A DNA stretch of 64,000 nucleotides, taken from an uncultured Olleya sp. Lineage in GTDB: Bacteria > Bacteroidota > Bacteroidia > Flavobacteriales > Flavobacteriaceae. The position numbers and the translations under genes were made by a program. The first letter of the stretch is position 1. Every line of letters starts with the position of its first letter. Positions 17,302-26,553 of this stretch are shown here, piece by piece. Under the pieces are notes generated by a model. The model was not told the origin of the DNA and searched no databases. It saw nothing but the letters and a program-made list of their open reading frames with translations. The stretch spans positions 186,001-250,000 of the forward strand of contig CANNFD010000003.1 of NCBI GenBank assembly GCA_947503885.1, written 5' to 3'.

Positions 17302-18366
17302 ATGCAACTGTACAACAAATTAAGCGCTAAAGAAAGAGCAGAACTTATAGAAAAAGCAGGTAAAGATCGTTTAACATTATCTTTTTATCAGTATGCTCAA
17401 ATTAGCAATCCACAAGAATTAAGAGACCAATTATTTATTAAATGGGATAGTTTAGACGTCCTAGGTCGTATCTATGTCGCTACAGAAGGGATTAACGCTC
17501 AGCTATCGCTACCAGCAGATAATTTTGAAGCTTTTAAAGCCCACTTAGATAATATCGATTTTTTAAAAGAGGTAAGATTAAATATTGCTATTGAACAAGA
17601 CAACATGTCTTTTTTAAAGCTTAAAGTTAAAGTGCGCGACAAAATTGTAGCAGATGGTTTAAACGACGACACCTTTGATGTTACTAATAAAGGGGTGCAT
17701 CTATCTGCCAAAGAGTTTAATGCTATGCTAGAAAACCCAAACACAGTGTGTGTGGATATGCGTAACCATTATGAAAGCGAAATTGGACATTTTAAAGGTG
17801 CTGTAACACCAGACGTAGATACATTTAGAGAATCTTTGGATATTATCGAAGCTGATCTACGCGAACATAAAGAAGAAAAAAACCTATTAATGTATTGCAC
17901 AGGAGGTATACGATGCGAAAAAGCAAGTGCCTACTATAAACATAAAGGATTTAAAAACGTGTACCAATTAGAAGGTGGTATTATTGAATACACTAGACAA
18001 GTTAACACAGAAGGTATTGACAACAAGTTTATTGGTAAAAACTTTGTTTTTGACGAGCGTCGCTCGGAGAAAATTAGTGACGATGTTATTGCAAAATGCC
18101 ACCAATGTGGGACCTCATGCGATACACATGTAAATTGTGCTAATGATGCCTGTCACTTACTATTTATCCAATGCGAAGATTGTAAGACCGAAATGGATAA
18201 CTGCTGTTCTACAGCCTGTAAAGAAATACATGCTTTACCATTTGAAGAGCAAAAAGCATTAAGAAAAGGACAAGGTAACAGTAACGATATCTTTAAAAAA
18301 GGACGTGCAGACCACTTACCTTATAAAAAAGATTTACGTAATATTTTTGAGACCTTTAAAAAATAA
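17302..18366 (+). CDS. trhO: tRNA uridine(34) hydroxylase
   Basis: Oxygen-dependent hydroxylation of uridine at wobble position 34, the first step to 5-oxyacetyl-type modifications. At 354 residues it matches the YceA/TrhO family: an acylphosphatase-like N-terminal domain (GRIYVATEGINAQLSLP), a central rhodanese domain with active-site loop YCTGGIRCEKA (Cys199, second Cys205), and a Cys-rich C-terminal region (CHQCGTSCDTHVNC, CEDCKTEMDNCC) probably binding metal. It is transcribed alone from a consensus promoter and closed by its own terminator. Confidence 0.94.
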   Translation: MQLYNKLSAKERAELIEKAGKDRLTLSFYQYAQISNPQELRDQLFIKWDSLDVLGRIYVATEGINAQLSLPADNFEAFKAHLDNIDFLKEVRLNIAIEQDNMSFLKLKVKVRDKIVADGLNDDTFDVTNKGVHLSAKEFNAMLENPNTVCVDMRNHYESEIGHFKGAVTPDVDTFRESLDIIEADLREHKEEKNLLMYCTGGIRCEKASAYYKHKGFKNVYQLEGGIIEYTRQVNTEGIDNKFIGKNFVFDERRSEKISDDVIAKCHQCGTSCDTHVNCANDACHLLFIQCEDCKTEMDNCCSTACKEIHALPFEEQKALRKGQGNSNDIFKKGRADHLPYKKDLRNIFETFKK

Positions 18367-18384
18367 AGACAACATTTTGATAAT

Positions 18385-18418
18385 AAAAAAGCGTGATAAA
18401 TTTTATCACGCTTTTTTT
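18385..18418 (+). terminator. terminator after trhO
   Basis: Inverted repeat GCGTGATAAA / TTTATCACGC with flanking A and T tracts, about 20 bp after the stop. Confidence 0.87.
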
Positions 18419-18553
18419 ATATTTTAAAGTCATCTAAATAATCTTATCTTTACACATTAACAAGAGTTGGAATGCGCTTACGCGGAAACAACTAATTATT
18501 AATCTTCATCTTTAGGGTAAACCCTTTAGATTCAATATATACACATAAATAGT

Positions 18554-19846
18554 ATGGCTTGTCAAAGTTGCGCTACAGGAAAAGACGGACAACCAAAAGG
18601 TTGTAAAAATAACGGAACATGTGGTACAGATAGTTGCAATAAATTAACCGTTTTTGATTGGTTAGCAAATATGTCTGTCCCAAATGGAGAAAAACCCTTT
18701 GATTGGGTTGAGGTTAGATTTAAAAATGGACGTAAACATTATTATCATAATTCAGAAAACTTAACGCTAAGTATCGGAGATATTGTCGCTACTCAAGCCC
18801 AATCTGGTCACGATATTGGTATGGTAACCCTTACGGGAGAATTGGTACGCGTTCAAATAAAACGTAAAAAGTTTGATACTAAAACAGACGTTTGGAAAGT
18901 CTATAGAAAAGCCTCTCAAAAAGATATAGATATTTGGAGTGAAGCACGTGACAAAGAAGAACCTATGAAGGTTAAGGCGCGTCAATTTGCTATAGATTTA
19001 AAGCTTAAAATGAAAATCTCTGACATCGAGTTTCAAGGCGATAGTAGTAAAGCAACATTTTATTACACTGCGGAAGAGCGCGTGGATTTTAGAGAGCTTA
19101 TAAAAATCTACGCTAGAGAGTTTAGAATTAGAATAGAAATGAAACAAGTCGGTTTCCGTCAGGAAGCTTCTAGACTTGGTGGTATTGGATCTTGTGGTCG
19201 TGAGTTATGTTGCTCAACTTGGTTAACAGATTTTAGATCTGTAAGCACAAGTGCAGCACGTTATCAACAATTATCACTAAACCCGCAAAAACTTGCAGGA
19301 CAATGTGGTAAGCTTAAATGTTGTTTAAATTACGAACTAGATTCATATTTAGACGCCTTAAAAGCTTTTCCAAAAACAGACACTAAGCTTTATACAAAAA
19401 AGGGAACTGCAGTTTGTCAAAAAACAGACATCTTTAAAGGTCATATGTGGTATGCCTATGAAGGAGAATGGATGAACTGGCACTTAATTACAACCGACCA
19501 AGCAAGAGAAATAATAGAAATAAATAAGAAAAAAGAAAAAGTTGCTAGTCTTGAAGAGTATGCGGTAGATCTTAGTCTTGTAGATACTAAAACCGAGTTT
19601 GAAAACGTTGTAGGTCAAGATAGTTTAACACGTTTTGATGGTCCAAAAGGCAATAAAAAACGTAAAAACAATAGAAGCAGAAATAAAAAGCCTGCTCAAA
19701 ATAAAGTAGGGGCAAAAACCAACAATAATAAAACCAACAATAATCAGCAAAACAACGCAAAGCCTAAGCCTAAACCTAGGCCTAAACGTAAACCAAACAA
19801 AAGGAAGCCTGAAAACAATAACAATAAGTCTAATGAAAGTAAGTAG
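18554..19846 (+). CDS. ricT: PSP1-domain protein RicT
   Basis: Member of the PSP1/YaaT family; in other bacteria RicT joins an Fe-S-containing complex that influences RNA turnover. Five Cys cluster in the first 28 residues (CQSC, CKNNGTC, DSC). The PSP1 core covers about 45-300, with the signature RLGGIGSCGRELCCSTWL and then GQCGKLKCCLNYE. The C-terminal tail from about residue 365 is a disordered Lys/Asn/Pro/Arg stretch peculiar to this lineage, possibly RNA-binding. Its last 14 bases overlap gldH, so the two are coupled. Function in flavobacteria is inferred from the family. Confidence 0.92.
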   Translation: MACQSCATGKDGQPKGCKNNGTCGTDSCNKLTVFDWLANMSVPNGEKPFDWVEVRFKNGRKHYYHNSENLTLSIGDIVATQAQSGHDIGMVTLTGELVRVQIKRKKFDTKTDVWKVYRKASQKDIDIWSEARDKEEPMKVKARQFAIDLKLKMKISDIEFQGDSSKATFYYTAEERVDFRELIKIYAREFRIRIEMKQVGFRQEASRLGGIGSCGRELCCSTWLTDFRSVSTSAARYQQLSLNPQKLAGQCGKLKCCLNYELDSYLDALKAFPKTDTKLYTKKGTAVCQKTDIFKGHMWYAYEGEWMNWHLITTDQAREIIEINKKKEKVASLEEYAVDLSLVDTKTEFENVVGQDSLTRFDGPKGNKKRKNNRSRNKKPAQNKVGAKTNNNKTNNNQQNNAKPKPKPRPKRKPNKRKPENNNNKSNESK

Positions 19847-20315
19847 AATTGTCATTGTTTTATTATTGGTTTTAATATCTTCTTGCGACTCTAAAGCGGT
19901 GTTTGACAAGTATAAAAATGTGTCTACTGCCTGGAATAAAGAAGATGTTGTGCAGTTTAAAATTAATGCACCAGACTCTATACAACCATATAATTTGTTT
20001 GTTAATGTTAGAAATACTAACGATTACAAATTCAGTAATCTATACTTAATTGTAACAATGGATTTTCCGCATGGAAAAACCCTTACAGATACTTTAGAGT
20101 ATGACATGACAACTAAAAACGGTGAGTGGTTAGGTCAAGGCTTATCGTCTGTAAAAGAAAATAAATTGTGGTACAAAAAAGGGGTCATTTTTAACGAGGA
20201 TGGTACATACAATGTCAGTATCCAACAAGCTATGAGAAAAAATGGCGACGTAAATGGTGTTGTTAATTTAGAAGGTATTACAGACGTTGGTTTTAGAATT
20301 GAAAAAACAGAATAA
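19833..20315 (+). CDS. gldH: gliding motility lipoprotein GldH
   Basis: A 160-residue lipoprotein (lipobox LISSC, Cys at residue 18) required for gliding in Flavobacterium. The body matches GldH: SIQPYNLFVNVRNTNDYKFSN, LIVTMDFPHGKTLTDTLEY, GEWLGQG. It is present between ricT and a class A PBP, a gene order I know from other flavobacteria. It overlaps ricT by 14 bp and lies 14 bp before pbp1A. Its presence points to gliding/T9SS capacity, consistent with the T9SS-type protease at 26.5 kb. Confidence 0.95.
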   Translation: MKVSRIVIVLLLVLISSCDSKAVFDKYKNVSTAWNKEDVVQFKINAPDSIQPYNLFVNVRNTNDYKFSNLYLIVTMDFPHGKTLTDTLEYDMTTKNGEWLGQGLSSVKENKLWYKKGVIFNEDGTYNVSIQQAMRKNGDVNGVVNLEGITDVGFRIEKTE

Positions 20316-20329
20316 TTAGTCAGATAGAT

Positions 20330-22687
20330 ATGGCAAAAACAAAAAAAGCAGAAGCTACAAATTTTGATAAGTATATAAGATGGTTTTGGATGCTGTTTTT
20401 AGGCGGTATACTATCGGTGGTGTTATTATTTCTTTTAGCATCTTGGGGTGCTTTAGGTGAAATGCCTGACCACACGCAATTAGAAAACCCTAAAACTAAT
20501 CTAGCTACAGAGATTATTTCTTCTGACGGAAAAACCTTAGGAAAATTTTATTTTAGAGATAATAGAACACCAGTTAGTTATGACGAGCTTCCGGAGAATT
20601 TAGTTCATGCCTTAATAGCAACAGAAGATGTTAGATACATGGAGCATTCAGGTATTGACGCTCGCGGAACTTTAAGAGCAATTTTAAAACCTGGAACTGG
20701 TGGTGCAAGTACAATTACACAACAACTAGCAAAACAATTATTTACTAAAAGAGCCTCTAGTAACAAGGTAAAAAGGGTATTACAAAAATTTAAAGAATGG
20801 ATTATTGCAATTAGATTAGAGCGTCAATATACCAAAGAAGAAATTGTAGCACAATACCTTAATATTGTCGATTTTGATAATAATGCAGACGGAATCCGTT
20901 CTGCCTCTAGGATTTATTTTGGAGGTAAAGAGCCAATTGATTTAAGTGTAAAGGAATCTGCAATGATTGTTGGGATGTTAGTAAACCCTTCCCTTTACAA
21001 TCCACTAAAGGATAAAGGTAAAAGAGCTATTAGAACAAAACAAAGAAGAAATGTTGTTTTGGCGCAAATGGCAAAATATGGTTACATAACTAATTCTGAA
21101 AAGGATTCGTTACAAAAAACAGATTTAGGGATAAAATACACACCAGATAGTCACAGCTCAGGTACTGCTACCTATTTTAGAGAATACTTAAGAGACTTTA
21201 TGAAAGAATGGATTAAAGATCCTAAAAACAGAAAGCCAGACGGTTCTAAATATAACCTAAATAATGATGGGCTTAAGGTCTATACTACTATAGACTCTAG
21301 AATGCAAAAGTATGCAGAGTTAGCAGTCGCTAGGCACATGCCAAGATTACAAGCAGAATTTTTTAATCAAAACACACCAGAACGTAATAAAACTGCACCA
21401 TTTTTAGATTTGTCTAAAGACGAAGTTGATAATCTTTTAAACACTGCAATGACACGTGGTGAACGTTGGAGAATCTTGAAAAAAGCTGGGAAAAGTGAAA
21501 AAGAAATAAGAGCCTCTTTTTATAAACCTGCAAAAATGACCATCTTTAAATGGGAAAATGGATTGCCAAGTGAGGTAGATACTATTATGAAACCTATAGA
21601 TTCTATGCGTTATTATAAGTCATTTTTACATCCAGGAATGATGAGTATGGATCCGCAAACCGGTCATGTAAAAGCATGGGTTGGTGGTATGAATTATAGA
21701 CATTTCCAATACGACATGGTTAAACAAGGTAAGCGTCAAGTAGGTTCTACATTTAAACCATTTGTATATGCTACTGCAATTAACCAATTACACATGTCGC
21801 CTTGCGATAAATTACCACGTGCACCAATAACCATCGAAGCTAATAAATATGGAAACCCGGAACCATGGGCACCTAAAAATGATGGTGGAAATTATAATGG
21901 AGAGCTAACTTTAAAAGAAGCATTAGCAAACTCTGTAAATACAATAACTGCAAGATTAATGGATAAAGTTGGTCCTCAACCAGTTGCAGAATTAGCTAAA
22001 AACCTAGGTATCACATCAGATATACCATTAGTACCTTCAATAGCATTAGGTACACCAGATATTAGTGTTTATGAAATGGTTGGAGCTTACTCCGCATTTG
22101 CAAATCAAGGTGTGTATACAAAACCGGTTATGGTAACGACAATTGTCGATAAAAATGATACGGTTTTATACCAGTTTGTTCCAGAAACTAAAGATGTATT
22201 AAGTGAAGAAACCGCTTATGTAACTGTTAAATTAATGCAAGGTGTTGTTGAGTCTGGATCTGGAAGTCGATTAAGAGGTAAATGGAGAGCTAATCAAACC
22301 GTGTATAAAGAGATTATTACAGGATACCCTTATGAGTTGTCAAATCCTATTGCAGGAAAAACTGGGACAACACAAAACCAATCCGACGGTTGGTTTATGG
22401 GTATGGTGCCAAATTTAGTTACCGGTGTTTGGGTAGGAGCAGAAGATAGAGCAGTACACTTTAAAAGCATTACCTATGGTCAAGGTGCAGCTATGGCTTT
22501 ACCAATTTGGGGAATGTATATGAAAAGCTGTTATGAAGATGAAACACTAGACGTCTCTAAATCAGATTTTGCTAGACCATCTAACCTTTCTATAGAGGTC
22601 AATTGTGATAATTATGTACCAGATGATGGTAATTCTCAAGGTTTAGATACTCCTACCGAGGAGGTTCCTGATGAGTTAGAAATGTAA
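20330..22687 (+). CDS. penicillin-binding protein 1A (bifunctional transglycosylase/transpeptidase)
   Basis: A 785-residue class A PBP that polymerises and cross-links peptidoglycan. A single N-terminal transmembrane helix (about 17-40) is followed by a GT51 domain with ATEDVRYMEHSGID (catalytic Glu near 94) and ASTITQQLAKQLF. The transpeptidase has STFK (Ser near 472), SVN (near 533) and KTGTT (near 676), all intact. It is the last gene of the ricT-gldH operon, closed by a terminator about 25 bp downstream. Symbol mrcA or pbpA would depend on naming convention. Confidence 0.96.
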   Translation: MAKTKKAEATNFDKYIRWFWMLFLGGILSVVLLFLLASWGALGEMPDHTQLENPKTNLATEIISSDGKTLGKFYFRDNRTPVSYDELPENLVHALIATEDVRYMEHSGIDARGTLRAILKPGTGGASTITQQLAKQLFTKRASSNKVKRVLQKFKEWIIAIRLERQYTKEEIVAQYLNIVDFDNNADGIRSASRIYFGGKEPIDLSVKESAMIVGMLVNPSLYNPLKDKGKRAIRTKQRRNVVLAQMAKYGYITNSEKDSLQKTDLGIKYTPDSHSSGTATYFREYLRDFMKEWIKDPKNRKPDGSKYNLNNDGLKVYTTIDSRMQKYAELAVARHMPRLQAEFFNQNTPERNKTAPFLDLSKDEVDNLLNTAMTRGERWRILKKAGKSEKEIRASFYKPAKMTIFKWENGLPSEVDTIMKPIDSMRYYKSFLHPGMMSMDPQTGHVKAWVGGMNYRHFQYDMVKQGKRQVGSTFKPFVYATAINQLHMSPCDKLPRAPITIEANKYGNPEPWAPKNDGGNYNGELTLKEALANSVNTITARLMDKVGPQPVAELAKNLGITSDIPLVPSIALGTPDISVYEMVGAYSAFANQGVYTKPVMVTTIVDKNDTVLYQFVPETKDVLSEETAYVTVKLMQGVVESGSGSRLRGKWRANQTVYKEIITGYPYELSNPIAGKTGTTQNQSDGWFMGMVPNLVTGVWVGAEDRAVHFKSITYGQGAAMALPIWGMYMKSCYEDETLDVSKSDFARPSNLSIEVNCDNYVPDDGNSQGLDTPTEEVPDELEM

Positions 22688-22710
22688 CATTAAATATATC
22701 TTAAAAAATT

Positions 22711-22739
22711 AAAGCCATTCACTTCAGAATGGCTTTTTT
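22711..22739 (+). terminator. terminator after pbp1A
   Basis: A perfect 10-bp stem AAAGCCATTC / GAATGGCTTT, loop ACTTCA, then T tract. Confidence 0.88.
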
Positions 22740-22775
22740 ATTTATTAAATTTAAGCCACAAAAAATTAGAAAATA

Positions 22776-23477
22776 ATGATTCTAAAAAAAGTTAATTCAG
22801 TGTCAGATGCGCTAAAAGGTGTTAAAGATAATATGACCCTTATGCTAGGCGGATTTGGACTTAGTGGAATTCCAGAAAATGCAATTGCAGAGCTTGTTAG
22901 ACTTAATGTTAAGGGCGTCACTTGTATTTCAAATAATGCAGGAGTGGACGATTTTGGTCTAGGCTTACTACTTCAAAAAAAGCAAATCAAAAAAATGGTA
23001 TCTTCTTATGTAGGAGAAAACGATGAATTTGAAAGACAAATGCTGTCCGGAGAGTTGGATGTCGAGCTAATTCCGCAAGGGACTTTAGCAGAACGTTGTC
23101 GTGCAGCTCAAGGTGGTTTCCCAGCAATTTATACACCTGCTGGTTATGGTACTGAAGTGGCAGAAGGTAAAGAAACCAGAGAGTTTGATGGTAAAATGTA
23201 TGTTTTAGAACATGCTTTTAAAGCAGATTTTGCTTTTGTAAAAGCTTGGAAAGGTGATGCAGCAGGAAATTTAATCTTTAAAGGAACTGCAAGAAACTTT
23301 AATCCGGTAATGTGTGGCGCAGCAAAAATTACTGTTGCTGAGGTAGAAGAACTAGTTCCTGTTGGAACTTTAGATCCTAACCAAATACATATTCCAGGTA
23401 TTTTTGTACAACGTATTTTTCAAGGTGAAAAATATGAGAAGAGAATCGAGCAAAGAACAGTTCGTACAAGAGAGTAA
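22776..23477 (+). CDS. scoA: 3-oxoacid CoA-transferase subunit A
   Basis: Alpha subunit of a succinyl-CoA:acetoacetate-type transferase that moves CoA between acyl groups, used in ketone-body or branched-chain catabolism. At 233 residues it has the family N-terminus with the glycine-rich [13 protein letters not shown], the [12 protein letters not shown] and [16 protein letters not shown] motifs, and the late [19 protein letters not shown] segment. Subunit B follows 88 bp downstream on the same strand. Substrate (3-oxoacid against other acyl groups) is inferred from the family and not proven. Confidence 0.93.
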   Translation: MILKKVNSVSDALKGVKDNMTLMLGGFGLSGIPENAIAELVRLNVKGVTCISNNAGVDDFGLGLLLQKKQIKKMVSSYVGENDEFERQMLSGELDVELIPQGTLAERCRAAQGGFPAIYTPAGYGTEVAEGKETREFDGKMYVLEHAFKADFAFVKAWKGDAAGNLIFKGTARNFNPVMCGAAKITVAEVEELVPVGTLDPNQIHIPGIFVQRIFQGEKYEKRIEQRTVRTRE

Positions 23478-23479
23478 TT

Positions 23480-23555
23480 GTCATTCCTGATTAGTCAGGA
23501 ACCCATAAGAGGTATAAATTAAATACATTCCTGCTTTTGTAGGAAAGACAAAAAA
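23480..23555. repeat. two REP-like palindromes in the scoA-scoB gap
   Basis: TCCTGATTAGTCAGGA near 23487-23502 and TTCCTGCTTTTGTAGGAA near 23527-23544. Both follow the GTCATTCCTG...CAGGAA pattern of small dispersed palindromes common in Flavobacteriaceae intergenic regions. They may modulate mRNA folding between the two subunit genes. Confidence 0.55.
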
Positions 23556-23565
23556 ACTAATTAAA

Positions 23566-24219
23566 ATGTTAGATAAAACAGGAATAGCAAAACGTATTGC
23601 AAAAGAAGTACAAGATGGTTATTATGTTAACTTAGGTATTGGTATACCTACACTTGTAGCTAATTATGTGCGTGATGATATAGAAGTAGAGTTTCAGTCT
23701 GAAAACGGAGTTTTAGGGATGGGGCCATTCCCTTTTGAAGGGGAAGAAGATGCAGACATCATTAATGCAGGTAAACAAACTATAACAACATTACCAGGCG
23801 CTAGCTTTTTTGATAGTGCTACTAGTTTTGCAATGATACGTGGTCAGCACGTAGATCTTACTATTTTAGGAGCTATGGAAGTTGCCGAAAATGGAGATAT
23901 TGCCAATTGGAAAATACCAGGAAAAATGGTTAAAGGTATGGGAGGTGCAATGGATCTTGTGGCTAGTGCTGAAAACATAATTGTTGCTATGATGCATACT
24001 AATAGAGCAGGAGAATCTAAACTGCTTAAAAAGTGTAGTTTACCATTAACAGGGGTTGGCTGTGTTAAAAAAATAGTAACTAATCTTGCAGTTATTGAAG
24101 TTACCGATAAAGGCTTTAAATTATTAGAGCGCGCTCCAGGAGTGTCTGTTGAGGATATACAAAAAGCAACTGAAGGGACTTTAATTGTAGAAGGAGATAT
24201 TCCGGAAATGAGCTTATAA
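23566..24219 (+). CDS. scoB: 3-oxoacid CoA-transferase subunit B
   Basis: Beta subunit, 217 residues, with the catalytic-glutamate motif QSENGVLGMGP near residues 45-55, the glycine loop NLGIGIPTLVAN before it, and GAMEVAENGDIANW further on. It pairs with the A subunit upstream; 88 bp with two palindromes lie between them, wider than usual for this pair. The unit is closed by a long hairpin at 24292. Confidence 0.94.
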   Translation: MLDKTGIAKRIAKEVQDGYYVNLGIGIPTLVANYVRDDIEVEFQSENGVLGMGPFPFEGEEDADIINAGKQTITTLPGASFFDSATSFAMIRGQHVDLTILGAMEVAENGDIANWKIPGKMVKGMGGAMDLVASAENIIVAMMHTNRAGESKLLKKCSLPLTGVGCVKKIVTNLAVIEVTDKGFKLLERAPGVSVEDIQKATEGTLIVEGDIPEMSL

Positions 24220-24291
24220 TATTTTATTGTTAACTTAAATAAATTGATCTCAGATTCAATTTATTTGGCAAACATAAATAGACTTTAAATT

Positions 24292-24346
24292 AAAACCTTA
24301 ATTAAGACTTGTCATTACAATTATGACTAGCCTTAATTAAGGTTTT
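24292..24346. terminator. long hairpin / terminator after the CoA-transferase genes
   Basis: A perfect 15-bp outer stem 24292-24306 with 24332-24346 (AAAACCTTAATTAAG and complement), with an inner stem GTCAT (24311-24315) / ATGAC (24323-24327). The T run is short, so it may be a terminator or a cruciform-type element. Confidence 0.65.
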
Positions 24347-24595
24347 CGCTTTTTAATAAACTATAATCAAACTAATTTACATATTACTTTATCGCTAATA
24401 GCATGGTGAAAACTTCTTAAATGTTAAAATTTAGTGTATTTCATCGAATATTTATGCTTTTAAGCTGATTAATCTAAAAAGAGGTTGTATGTTTGTAATC
24501 CCAAGTCTAACCAACTATAATAAAACCAAGTCTACCATGACTTAATCTATTTTAATTACTTTTTTGCCCCAAATTTACCAAAAACTTAACCTACT

Positions 24596-24688
24596 ATGTT
24601 TTTTAAAAATTTTAAAAAAGGATTTAAAAATGCTGTTAAATTTATTAGCAGCGTTTTCTATTTAACAAAAAAAGTATTTATGTTATAA
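24596..24688 (+). CDS. candidate 30-residue cationic amphipathic peptide
   Basis: An ATG ORF of 30 residues with seven Lys and no acidic residue. It opens MFFKNFKKGFKNAVKFISS and alternates Lys with Phe/Val so that one helix face would be basic. It lies in the 24220-24682 gap, which has no other gene, and ends 6 bp inside the convergent ABC gene. A TATGTTTG sequence (24488-24495), a match to the -7 consensus, lies about 100 nt upstream but lacks a clear -33. It could be a small membrane peptide, a toxin-like peptide or chance; no family is recognised. Confidence 0.3.
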   Translation: MFFKNFKKGFKNAVKFISSVFYLTKKVFML

Positions 24689-26371
24689 TCCTTTTGGGAT
24701 GGCACTAATTAATTTTTTAGTGTATTCTTTTTTAGGGGTATTGTAAATAACATCAGCATCGTCTAGCTCTTCAATCCTACCTTGATTCATTACTAGTAAT
24801 TGGTCACTCATGTATTTTACTACAGCTAAATCATGAGAAATAAATATATAGGTAAAACCAAAATTGTCTTTCAATTCATTTAATAGATTTAATACTTGTG
24901 CTTGTACAGATATGTCCAAAGCAGACACGGACTCGTCACAAACAATTAGTTTAGGTTGTAAAGCAATAGTACGTGCTATTCCTATACGTTGTCTTTGACC
25001 ACCAGAAAACTCATGTGGATATCTATTAAAGGCGGTATCATCTAGGCCAACACGGTTTAAAATTTCCAATGTTTTTTCTTGTCTTTCAATATCAGTACTA
25101 AATAGATTGTGGACTTTCATTGGTTCCATAATAGCATTACCTATAGTAATCCTAGGGTTTAATGAAGCATAAGGATCTTGAAAAATAATCTGGATATCTT
25201 TTCTAATTGCAATAGTTTCTGCTTTAGTTAAGTTAGTAATGTCTTTTCCTTTATATAATATTTGCCCTTTTGTTGCTTTATCTAATAGTAATATTGCGTT
25301 ACCTAAAGTGGATTTACCACAACCAGACTCGCCAACTAGTCCTAATGTTTCGCCTTCATATAAATTAAAACTTACATTATTTACTGCTTTAAAAATTTCC
25401 GCTTTAGCGAAAAAACCAGATTTAGAAACATATTCCTTTTCAAGATTTATAACCTGTAATAAAGGTGATTTTGAGTATATTTTTTCGTGCTTAATTTGTC
25501 GCATACTACTAGTCACAACTTCTTCTGAAACGGTATCGTTAAGTACATCTGTAATAGTAGGTAGCGTTTTTAAACGGACTTGCAAAGATGGTCTTGATTT
25601 GATAAGCGCTTTTGTATAATTGTCTTTTGGGTAGTTAAAAATGTGGTCCACTGTGTTTTGTTCTACAATTTGACCTTTATACATGACCAACACACGATTA
25701 GCGATTTCAGAAATTAAGCTCAAGTCATGAGTAATAAAAATAATACTCATTTTAGTTTCTGTTTGTAGTTCTTTTAAAAGACTAATTATTTCCTTTTGCA
25801 CCGTTACATCTAATGCTGTTGTAGGCTCGTCTGCGATTAACAGTTGAGGTTTACAGGCAATCGCCATAGCAATCATGACACGTTGCTTTTGTCCTCCAGA
25901 AATTTCGTGTGGATACGCTTTATAAACGCGTTTTGGATCAGGGAGTTTTACTTTTTCAAATAAGCTTAGGGTTTCTTCCTTTACTTGATTTTTAGACAGT
26001 TTTGTATGCTGAAATAAAATTTCTTCAACTTGCTTACCACAAGTCATTGATGGGTTTAAAGAACTCATTGGTTCTTGAAAAATCATTGCAATTTTTTTAC
26101 CTCTTATGGTTTGAAACTGTTTATTACTTATTTGTGTTAAATCTTGAGCATCAAAAATAATACTACCAGCTGTAATTTTAGAAATGTGTTTTGGTAGCAA
26201 TCCTAAAATAGCTAAAGAAGACACAGATTTTCCAGAACCTGACTCTCCAACAATACCTACAATTTCGTTTTTATACACTTTATATGATATGTCTTTAATA
26301 ATAGTCTTATAAGCAGACTCATTTTTAAAGTCAATTGTAAGGTTGTTTATATTAAGTATAATATCGGCCAT
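24683..26371 (-). CDS. oligopeptide-type ABC transporter, fused double ATP-binding protein
   Basis: A 562-residue protein with two complete ABC ATPase domains, equal to DppD plus DppF in one chain. Domain 1 has GESGSGKS (42-49), ISGGQKQR and LLIADEPTTALD. Domain 2 has GESGCGKST (about 348-356), FSGGQRQR and LIVCDESVSALD. It would power a dipeptide/oligopeptide (or nickel) importer at the inner membrane. No permease or binding-protein gene is next to it, so the partner subunits must be encoded elsewhere. It overlaps the small ORF's 3' end by 6 bp. Confidence 0.92.
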   Translation of the reverse strand: MADIILNINNLTIDFKNESAYKTIIKDISYKVYKNEIVGIVGESGSGKSVSSLAILGLLPKHISKITAGSIIFDAQDLTQISNKQFQTIRGKKIAMIFQEPMSSLNPSMTCGKQVEEILFQHTKLSKNQVKEETLSLFEKVKLPDPKRVYKAYPHEISGGQKQRVMIAMAIACKPQLLIADEPTTALDVTVQKEIISLLKELQTETKMSIIFITHDLSLISEIANRVLVMYKGQIVEQNTVDHIFNYPKDNYTKALIKSRPSLQVRLKTLPTITDVLNDTVSEEVVTSSMRQIKHEKIYSKSPLLQVINLEKEYVSKSGFFAKAEIFKAVNNVSFNLYEGETLGLVGESGCGKSTLGNAILLLDKATKGQILYKGKDITNLTKAETIAIRKDIQIIFQDPYASLNPRITIGNAIMEPMKVHNLFSTDIERQEKTLEILNRVGLDDTAFNRYPHEFSGGQRQRIGIARTIALQPKLIVCDESVSALDISVQAQVLNLLNELKDNFGFTYIFISHDLAVVKYMSDQLLVMNQGRIEELDDADVIYNTPKKEYTKKLISAIPKGL

Positions 26372-26553
26372 ATAGAGTAAAAGTAACTAATTTCTTTCAA
26401 TTGATTGAGGGTAAAACCACACATAAAAGCGAATGTTTTTTTTTAATAGGTTTTTAATCGAAAAAAGTAAAATTACAAATGCTTTTATGTTATTATTTTA
26501 ATAATTTAACCAAGAATTTAATATCATTTTCCCTAATCCTTTAAATAATTAAT

